A DNA stretch of 64,000 bases from Pseudomonas sp. C2B4 (GTDB lineage Bacteria > Pseudomonadota > Gammaproteobacteria > Pseudomonadales > Pseudomonadaceae): the NCBI RefSeq assembly GCF_013359695.1, contig NZ_JABFMU010000034.1:1-64000 (forward strand), in the 5' to 3' direction. Position 1 is the stretch's first letter. The number at the start of each line of letters is the position of its first letter. The notes below the pieces were generated by a model that saw only the letters and a list, made by a program, of their open reading frames with translations, was not told where the DNA came from and searched no databases. Below, piece after piece: positions 59,301 to 64,000 of the stretch. A program made the translations under genes and the position numbers.

Positions 59301-60008
59301 TTTCTGGTTACGCCGTTGCACCGAGCAATCACGCACGCCGAGGGCGATCACTTCACCGTAACCGTCGCCGAACACCTGCACTTCCAGGTGTCGGGCACGT
59401 TGGATGTACTTCTCGATGAACACGCCGGCGTCGCTGAAATTGTTCTGGCCGAGGCGTTTGACGGCTTCAAAGGACTCGCTCAACTCGGCGGCGCTGCGGC
59501 ATACCCGCATGCCGATGCCGCCACCGCCGGCGGTGCTTTTGAGCATCACCGGGTAGCCGACCTGTTCGCCGGCCATCAGCGCCGCGTCGAGGCTGTCGAG
59601 CAGTTCGGTGCCTTCGAGCATGGGCACGCCGTGTTGCCTGGCCAGTGCGCGGGCGGTGTGCTTGAGGCCGAACACCCGCAACTGCTCTGGCGTCGGGCCG
59701 ATGAAGGCAATATTGGCGGCTTCACAGGCTTCGGCGAACGCCGCGTTTTCCGAGAGAAAACCGTAGCCGGGATGGATCGCCGTGGTGCCGCTGGCTTTGG
59801 CGATGGCGAGGATTTTTTCCACCGCCAGATACGTACCGGCCGCCGCTCCTTCACCGAGGCTGTGGGCCTCATCGGCTTGCAGGATGTGCAGGCTGGCCGC
59901 GTCGGCCTCGGAGTAAACGGCGACGCCCTGGACGTCCAGTTCACGCAGGGTGCGCAGGATGCGGCAGGCGATGGCGCCACGGTTGGCAATCAGGACTTTT
60001 TCGAACAT
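56361..60008 (-). CDS. Biotin-dependent guanidine/urea carboxylase
   Basis: A 1215-residue multidomain carboxylase. Biotin carboxylase (about residues 1-445; KSTAGGGGIGMRV, VEFVFD, FLEVNTRLQVEH), AHS2/KipA-like carboxyltransferase part (about 475-765; TSVQDYPGRLGYWAVGVPPSGPMD), AHS1/KipI-like part (about 800-1030) and a C-terminal biotinyl domain with ESMKMEI (Lys near 1180). It carboxylates guanidine or urea, and AtzF completes the path. The DUF1989 partners favour guanidine. AVDFTGD has Asp where, as I recall, fungal urea carboxylases have Asn. A REPIN inserted in frame adds about 35 residues (765-799) between AHS2 and AHS1. Start ATG 60008. Confidence 0.92.
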   Translation of the reverse strand: MFEKVLIANRGAIACRILRTLRELDVQGVAVYSEADAASLHILQADEAHSLGEGAAAGTYLAVEKILAIAKASGTTAIHPGYGFLSENAAFAEACEAANIAFIGPTPEQLRVFGLKHTARALARQHGVPMLEGTELLDSLDAALMAGEQVGYPVMLKSTAGGGGIGMRVCRSAAELSESFEAVKRLGQNNFSDAGVFIEKYIQRARHLEVQVFGDGYGEVIALGVRDCSVQRRNQKVLEETPAPNLPEGMADELCAAAIKLAKAVNYRSAGTVEFVFDSDARRFYFLEVNTRLQVEHGVTEQVWGVDLVRWMVQLAAGDLPPLRALGRGLKAEGHAIQARLYAEDPGRDFQPSPGLLTAVNFPVADGKQLRIDTWVEAGCEIPPYFDPMIAKVITWAPTREEARADLHQALGDSLLYGVETNRDYLRQILLDAPFASGQPWTRCLEGLVYQANTFEVLSAGTQTSVQDYPGRLGYWAVGVPPSGPMDSRALRLGNLLLGNDEGAAALEITMSGPLLRFNCEAVVAVTGAAIPLALNGETVAMNTALLIPAGATLSLGTLAGAGARSYLCLRGGLQVPDYLGSKSTFTLGQFGGHGGRALRAGDVLHVPALSDRNVGQQLAENQVTELPDVRQIRVIYGPHGAPEYFTENYIGTFFATQWEVHFNSSRTGVRLIGPKPEWVRADGGEAGLHPSNIHDNPYAIGAVDFTGDMPVILGPDGPSLGGFVCPVTVIEADLWQLGQLKAGDKVQFHPVDLTTARNLALKWNIPCRSEPARDEAMSVDFDVSETPLSRAGSLLQGIVSPVVLDIGQDDTRLVARLSGDTHLLLEIGAPELDLVLRFRAHALMQALESKHLHGVIDLTPGIRSLQVHYQPEQLPLADLLGIVAGEWDAVCAAKDLQVPSRIVHLPLSWDDPACQLAIEKYMTTVRKDAPWCPSNLEFIRRINDLPNLDEVQRTVFDASYLVMGLGDVYLGAPVATPLDPRHRLVTTKYNPARTWTAENSVGIGGAYMCVYGMEGPGGYQFVGRTLQMWNRYREVAAFDGKPWLLRFFDQIRFYPVSADELLRIRRDFPLGRFELNIEHSQLNLADYQAFLAKEAETIAAFRDQQQGAFNAERERWIASGQAHFDSEELAPEVSEDAPLANGQQSVDSHIAGNLWQVQVETGNRVEAGDVLVILESMKMEIPLLAPMAGVVREIRVQPGSAVRAGQRVVVLELD
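57620..57706. repeat. REPIN inside the carboxylase gene
   Basis: Inverted variant REPs (GTAGGAGTGAGCCTGCTCGC type) at 57620-57642 and 57684-57706. The insertion is in frame and translates as CRSEPARDEAMS...LSRAGSLLQG, a peptide typical of translated REP. Confidence 0.93.
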
Positions 60009-60114
60009 GGCATAACCCCTGGAGGGGATGCGGGCCGTCCCGCAGTTTTTCGATGAGCGCCGGGGTCGTCCCTGGCGGAAAAAACCATTCACTTCAGACC
60101 ACCACCGAACCCCT

Positions 60115-60202
60115 GTAGGAGTGAGCCTGCTCGCGATTGCGTTCTATCAGTCGACATCAGTGGTGAATGTGCTGACGCCATCGCGAGCAGGCTCGCTCCT
60201 AC
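60115..60202. repeat. REPIN between carboxylase and DUF1989 genes
   Basis: Inverted variant REPs at 60115-60137 and 60180-60202 around a spacer with tcagtcgacatcagt and gaatgtgctgac. It separates the two halves of the operon transcript and may modulate the level of the carboxylase message. Confidence 0.92.
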
Positions 60203-60300
60203 AGTGTGTGGTGGTGTTCTTGAGGTTTTAGGCACTGCCCCGAACGGGCCTGGCACAGGGCAAACAACCAGCGGCGCACACGGCTCAGATTCAGTTCCAT
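60199..60300 (-). CDS. Possible small ORF coupled to the DUF1989 gene, 33 aa
   Basis: ATG at 60300 follows GGAG by 8 bp and overlaps the end of the DUF1989 gene. The frame encodes MELNLSRVRRWLFALCQARS..., a basic amphipathic peptide. It stops at a TAG supplied by the REP. No family recognised; could be chance. Confidence 0.35.
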   Translation of the reverse strand: MELNLSRVRRWLFALCQARSGQCLKPQEHHHTL

Positions 60301-60944
60301 ACCAATAGCTCCGCCGGGGTCGGGTTGTAGGCGTTGCACGGGTTGTTCAGTTGCGGGCAGTTGGAGATGAGCACGATCACGTCCATCTCGGCCCTTAGGT
60401 CGACGTATTTGCCCGGTGCGGAAATCCCGTCTTCGAAGGTCAGCCCGCCATCGGCAGTGACCGGCACGTTCATGAAGAAGTTGATGTTCGGCCCGATGTC
60501 GCCCTTGCCCAGACGCCCATCGTGGACGCAAGCGCGCAGGTAGTTGTCGCGGCAGCTGTGCATGTAGCGTTTTTCCAGGGCGTAGCGCACGGTGTTGCTC
60601 TCCTGCGCGCAGGCACCGCCCAGGGTGTCGTGGCGGCCGCAGGTGTCGGCGACGATGGTCAGCATCGGCTTGCCGAGGTTGGAATACAGCACGCTGCCGG
60701 TGCTCAGGTACACGCTGTTCTGCCGGCGCAGGGTGCGCTGCACGTCGTAGCGTTCCTTCGGGTTGGCGACGCTGTAGAACAGCGTATCGACCGCCTGATT
60801 GCCTTCCAGGTCGAGGATGCGCAGGGTCTGACCGGCCTTGACCTCCATCAGCCAGGGTTCGCCGGCGGGGATGGTGGCGCGGTAGACCGCTGTTTCAGGC
60901 TGTCTGTTTGTAGCAACGGCAGCAGTAGCGATGGCGAGTGACAT
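60291..60944 (-). CDS. DUF1989 protein, carboxyguanidine deiminase subunit (UAAP2)
   Basis: A 217-residue DUF1989 protein formerly called urea carboxylase-associated protein 2. ADTCGRHDTLGGACAQESN carries the metal-type Cys/His ligands and GPNINFFMNVPV is conserved. With its paralogue it forms carboxyguanidine deiminase (CgdAB), turning carboxyguanidine into allophanate. Start ATG at 60944. It is 11 bp downstream of the paralogue. Confidence 0.92.
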   Translation of the reverse strand: MSLAIATAAVATNRQPETAVYRATIPAGEPWLMEVKAGQTLRILDLEGNQAVDTLFYSVANPKERYDVQRTLRRQNSVYLSTGSVLYSNLGKPMLTIVADTCGRHDTLGGACAQESNTVRYALEKRYMHSCRDNYLRACVHDGRLGKGDIGPNINFFMNVPVTADGGLTFEDGISAPGKYVDLRAEMDVIVLISNCPQLNNPCNAYNPTPAELLVWN

Positions 60945-60955
60945 GGCAGCGATCC

Positions 60956-61681
60956 TCAAGCGAACAGACGGTCGGTGTTGATGAAGCCGCGCTCGTTTTC
61001 CGGGCGCGATGTGCGGCAGTGTTCGGCGACGCTGGGGTCGGCGTTCATCCAGCTGAGTTTTAGCGGTTTCGGTGCGTATTGCGGCGAAGGATCCATTGGA
61101 TGCTGCAGGGCGGTGAGCACCACCAGGGTATCCATCGGTGCATATAGCTCGATGTAGTCCCCGGCCTTCGAGTTGCCCTCGACAAAGTGAAACCGTCCGG
61201 CGTCATCGACGTTCACCCGGCTGAACAGGTTGAGGGTCATCAACAGGTCCGACAGGCCCAGGCCCCACTTGCCCAGTTCCACCAGCAGGTTGTCGGTGCC
61301 GTTGCGGAAGAAGCCGTTACGCAGTTCCTGATAGCGCCCGGCGCCGTATTTTTCCGTGACTTCTTCAGCGCAGAGCACGCCGCCGAGGCTGTCGCTCCAG
61401 CCGCAGGTGTCGGCGGTGATCGCCGCCAACACGCGGCCCATGTCCGAGTACAGGCAGTGGCCGGTGGTGAGCTTGGCGGTGTGTTGGCATTTGAGGCTGT
61501 CGGGCAGGTTCAGGCGCTCGGTTTTTTCGTTGGCGTTGAGCAGCGTCAGGCTGACGTTGGCGCCGCCGCGAAGGTCCGTCAGGCGCAGCAACTGGCCGCG
61601 TTTGAGCACGAATGAACGATGGCCGCCGCCGGGGAGCATTTCTTCGGCGAAGGGCGGGAACAGTTGGGTCGAATCAGTCAT
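60956..61681 (-). CDS. DUF1989 protein, carboxyguanidine deiminase subunit (UAAP1)
   Basis: A 241-residue DUF1989 paralogue with ADTCGWSDSLGGVLCAEE and LLMTLNLFSRVNVDDAGRF, and a characteristic FINTDRLFA C-terminus. It pairs with the 217-residue protein. It is encoded 12 bp after the ABC ATPase gene on the same strand. Confidence 0.92.
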   Translation of the reverse strand: MTDSTQLFPPFAEEMLPGGGHRSFVLKRGQLLRLTDLRGGANVSLTLLNANEKTERLNLPDSLKCQHTAKLTTGHCLYSDMGRVLAAITADTCGWSDSLGGVLCAEEVTEKYGAGRYQELRNGFFRNGTDNLLVELGKWGLGLSDLLMTLNLFSRVNVDDAGRFHFVEGNSKAGDYIELYAPMDTLVVLTALQHPMDPSPQYAPKPLKLSWMNADPSVAEHCRTSRPENERGFINTDRLFA

Positions 61682-61693
61682 GGAAAAAATCTC

Positions 61694-62482
61694 CTAAGCG
61701 GTACGAAGCGTGCCCGCCAGTTGCACCGGCAGGGCATCGACGGCGGCGCGTTGTGCGCGGCGGTCGCTGTTCAAAGGGATGTCGTAGGTGATGCGCGCGC
61801 CATAGGCGCCGGGGGCGTGCGGGTCGACGCGGACCTTGTCGAACACCAGCAGGCGGGTGCCGAGGCTGAAGCCTTCGGACAGGTCATGGGTGACCATGAA
61901 CACCGTCAGTTGGGTCTCGCGCCACAGCTCCAGCAGCAAGGCGTGCATGTCTTTGCGGATACCCGGATCGAGGGCGCCGAACGGTTCGTCGAGCAGCAAT
62001 ACCCGTGGCTTCATGATCAGCGCCTGGGCAATGGCCAGCCGTTGTTGCATGCCGCCGGAGAGCTGCGCCGGGTACTTGTCCAGAGAGTGGCCGAGGCCAA
62101 CTTTGTGCAGCAGCACCGAGGCTTGTTCGCGGGCGTCTTTTTTGGCACTGCCGAACAACCGGCCCAATACCGGTGAACGCGGCAGTTCCAGGCCAAGGGC
62201 GACGTTGTCCAGCACGCTCAGGTGCGGGAACACCGAGTAGCGCTGGAACACCACGCCACGGCTTGCATCCGGTTCGCCGGCCAGCGGTTGACCGTCGAGC
62301 AGAATCTCGCCTCGACTGGCTTTTTCCTGACCGAGCAATAACCGCAGGAAGGTCGATTTGCCGCAACCGGAAGCGCCGACGAGCGTGCAGAACTCACCTT
62401 CGTTGACGTTCAGGTTCAGGCCTTCGAGCACCACCTGATCGGCGTATTGCTGCCAGACGTTCTTTACGGTGATGAAGCTCAT
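61694..62482 (-). CDS. ABC transporter ATPase (guanidine/urea operon)
   Basis: A 262-residue nitrate/taurine-type ABC ATPase with Walker A GASGCGKST, signature LSGGMQQR and Walker B VLLLDEPFGAL, followed by the HDL switch (VTHDLSEGF). It powers import by the downstream-listed permease and binding protein. It overlaps the permease by ATGA. Confidence 0.94.
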   Translation of the reverse strand: MSFITVKNVWQQYADQVVLEGLNLNVNEGEFCTLVGASGCGKSTFLRLLLGQEKASRGEILLDGQPLAGEPDASRGVVFQRYSVFPHLSVLDNVALGLELPRSPVLGRLFGSAKKDAREQASVLLHKVGLGHSLDKYPAQLSGGMQQRLAIAQALIMKPRVLLLDEPFGALDPGIRKDMHALLLELWRETQLTVFMVTHDLSEGFSLGTRLLVFDKVRVDPHAPGAYGARITYDIPLNSDRRAQRAAVDALPVQLAGTLRTA

Positions 62483-63300
62483 GCCCGTGCTCCTTCATAC
62501 CAGGGGAACGAACGCTGAGTCAGGCGCTTGAGGCCCCAGTCCATCAACCAGGCGAGCAGGGTGATCCACACCACGTAGGGCAGGATCACATCCATGGCCA
62601 GGTAACGACGCACCAGGAAAATCCGGTAGCCGAGGCCGTCGGTGGAAGCGATGGCTTCGGCGGCGATCAGGAACAACCACGCCGAGCCGAGCATCAACCG
62701 CAACGAGATCAACAGGCGCGGCAGCAATTGCGGCAGCACCACCCGCAGCATCAGGGTCCAGGTCGAGGCGCCGAGGGTCTGGGCCTTGATCAGCAACTCC
62801 ACGGGAATCTCCCGGGCGCGTTGTTCCAGGTCGCGGGCCAGGGCCGGCGTAATGCCGATCACGATCAACATCACTTTCGACAACTCACCGAGGCCGAAGA
62901 CGATGAACAGGATTGGCAGGATCGCCAGTGGCGGCACCATCGACAGCACCGTCAGCAACGGCGACAACGGCGCGCCGAACAGCGGCAAAGTGCCCGCAGC
63001 CATCCCCAGGCACAGCCCGGCCAGTGCACTGATACCGAGGCCAATAGCCAGGCGTCGCAGGCTGGAAGCGGTGTCCTGCCACAGCACGTATTCACCGGTG
63101 CGGGCATCGGCGACGAAGGCCAGGCGCTTTACCGCGTCGGTCATCTGCACGGCGCTGGGCAACAGCTTGTCGTTGGGGTTTTCCGTCAGCCGCTCGGCCG
63201 AGCCCATGAAGTAGGCGAACAGCACCAGGGCGAACGGCAGGATCACCAGCAACAGGCGACTCGGGCGATCCGGGTGGCGATTGATCAGGCGCATGGCCAA
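62479..63300 (-). CDS. ABC transporter permease (guanidine/urea operon)
   Basis: A 273-residue binding-protein-dependent permease with about six membrane segments and the coupling EAA-type loop IKAQTLGASTWTLMLRVVLPQLLPRLL (about residues 170-196). It belongs to the NrtB/SsuC/TauC group. It lies 9 bp after the binding-protein gene. Confidence 0.94.
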   Translation of the reverse strand: MAMRLINRHPDRPSRLLLVILPFALVLFAYFMGSAERLTENPNDKLLPSAVQMTDAVKRLAFVADARTGEYVLWQDTASSLRRLAIGLGISALAGLCLGMAAGTLPLFGAPLSPLLTVLSMVPPLAILPILFIVFGLGELSKVMLIVIGITPALARDLEQRAREIPVELLIKAQTLGASTWTLMLRVVLPQLLPRLLISLRLMLGSAWLFLIAAEAIASTDGLGYRIFLVRRYLAMDVILPYVVWITLLAWLMDWGLKRLTQRSFPWYEGARA

Positions 63301-63309
63301 GTCCTCTTG

Positions 63310-64000
63310 TTACAACTTGGCGTCGGCGGCCATTTGCACGTAGCTCGGGTCGAAACGCAGCTTGAGGTTGCCCTTGTCGCCGCTGGTGACGCCGTTGGCG
63401 AAGGCCATGCCGACCGCGCTGGTGTCCTTGGCGCCTTCACCCAGCAAGCCGTGCTGGAACGAAAACTCCGCCACCTTGCGCATGGTTTCCGGCAGTTGCT
63501 TGCTGGTGCTGAACGCCAGGGCCTCCTTGGGCGTGGCGAACAATTTGGTGGTGTCGAGTTGCGCCTGGAAACCGGCCAGGTCTGTACCCGAGGCCTTGGC
63601 CATGTGTTCCAGTGCAGCCTTGCCCGCGGCGTTTTTCGCGTTCATCAACTCGACCACTTCGAACCAGGCACCCGTCAACGCCTTGCCCAGCGCCGGGTTG
63701 TCCTTGAGGGTCTGGGAGTTGATCACCATCATGTCCATGATCTCGCCGGGGATCTGGCTGGAGTTGAACACTTCGGTCACCGCAGGCTTGGCCTTGATGT
63801 CCGAGAGCATCGGGTTCCAGGTGGTGACGGCGTTGACCTGATCAGTGTTGAAGGCGGCCGAGATGTCAGCGTCGGAGGTGTTGACCACTTTCAGGTCTTT
63901 CTCGGTGAGGTCCACCGAATCCAGGGCCCGGGCCAGCAGATAGTGGGAAACCGACAGCTCGACCAGATTGACGTCCATGCCCTTGAGGTCGGCGACTTTC
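63310..64000 (-). CDS. ABC substrate-binding protein, partial (cut by window end)
   Basis: The C-terminal 229 residues of a NrtA/TauA-type periplasmic binding protein (LVELSVSHYLLARALDSVDLTEKDLKVV; NAVTTWNPMLSDI; PGEIMDMMVINSQTLKDNPAL). An internal Met near 63978 is not the start: the frame stays open (KVADLKG) to the window edge. It is the first gene seen of the operon. The signal peptide and any riboswitch lie beyond base 64000. Confidence 0.92.
   Translation of the reverse strand, partial: KVADLKGMDVNLVELSVSHYLLARALDSVDLTEKDLKVVNTSDADISAAFNTDQVNAVTTWNPMLSDIKAKPAVTEVFNSSQIPGEIMDMMVINSQTLKDNPALGKALTGAWFEVVELMNAKNAAGKAALEHMAKASGTDLAGFQAQLDTTKLFATPKEALAFSTSKQLPETMRKVAEFSFQHGLLGEGAKDTSAVGMAFANGVTSGDKGNLKLRFDPSYVQMAADAKL

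Noticed and set aside
57759..60056. A 765-codon open frame antisense to the carboxylase gene
   Set aside because: It is the mirror frame of a well-recognised biotin carboxylase; composition (Ala/Gly/His/Gln-rich) and lack of domains show a GC-bias artefact.
1..64000. CRISPR array, insertion sequence or rRNA
   Set aside because: No regular spaced repeats other than REPs and the clusters described, no transposase frame and no rRNA sequence were seen.

Overview
The window is chromosomal DNA of a Pseudomonas, most likely of the P. fluorescens group. The evidence is the GC-rich coding style, the many REP/REPIN palindromes with core GAGCCTGCTCGCGAA, and recognisable pseudomonad genes (phaG, tam, rsuA, a LysE exporter, GGDEF proteins, a guanidine/urea operon). 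Three blocks can be read: a left host flank (1-16.7 kb), a P2-like prophage (16,745-50,534), and a right host flank (50.5-64 kb).

Left flank. A divergent catabolic locus has a class II aldolase plus a DapA-like aldolase facing an XRE-cupin regulator over a palindromic operator. Next come a DUF4917 (SIR2-like) gene and a LysR regulator followed by a class III CoA-transferase, an HMG-CoA-lyase-type enzyme and an MFS carrier. I read these as uptake, CoA activation and cleavage of a branched dicarboxylate such as 3-hydroxy-3-methylglutarate. Beyond these lie LysE, a PAS-GAF-GGDEF protein, small stress proteins (KGG, DUF4142), a low-affinity iron permease homologue, tam, a 37-residue membrane peptide, a SAM methyltransferase, a lipoprotein and a HicAB toxin-antitoxin pair whose toxin starts at GTG behind a perfect Shine-Dalgarno.

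Prophage. A 46-bp direct repeat, the 3' part of a tRNA-Gly(CCC) gene, bounds 33.8 kb. The intact tRNA is at the right end, while the integrase is at the left end beside the orphan tRNA fragment. Early genes (AlpA-like excisionase candidate, small genes, toprim primase-helicase, Ogr-type zinc finger, CII/YmfL-like, Cro-like) run on the minus strand from a divergent repressor switch. The repressor transcript runs rightwards into an exported-protein gene and a 54-residue protein before a terminator. The late region carries the P2 set in P2 order: Q, P, O, N, M, L, X, holin, muramidase, LysB/LysC, R, S, V, W, J, I, H, G, FI, FII, E with frameshifted E', T, U, D. Nothing in it looks broken. Three conserved TGT-N13-ACA dyads precede O, V and FI and are candidate Ogr sites. 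Cargo genes sit in the S-V gap (DUF4145) and beyond Q (membrane protein).

Prophage oddities include a free-standing paralogue of the primase-helicase ATPase domain that has lost its Walker A lysine; a 5' leader hairpin cassette repeated in front of three early genes; an eight-copy GGTTAG cluster and paired 11-bp repeats flanking the att core. No REP was seen in the prophage.

Right flank. The reconstituted tRNA-Gly is followed by phaG, rsuA, a CWC protein and a membrane-anchored GGEEF protein. Then comes a minus-strand operon (ABC transporter, two DUF1989 proteins, biotin-dependent carboxylase, allophanate hydrolase) that fits guanidine assimilation better than urea degradation. The carboxylase gene carries a REPIN inserted in frame. 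The substrate-binding gene at the end is cut by the window edge.
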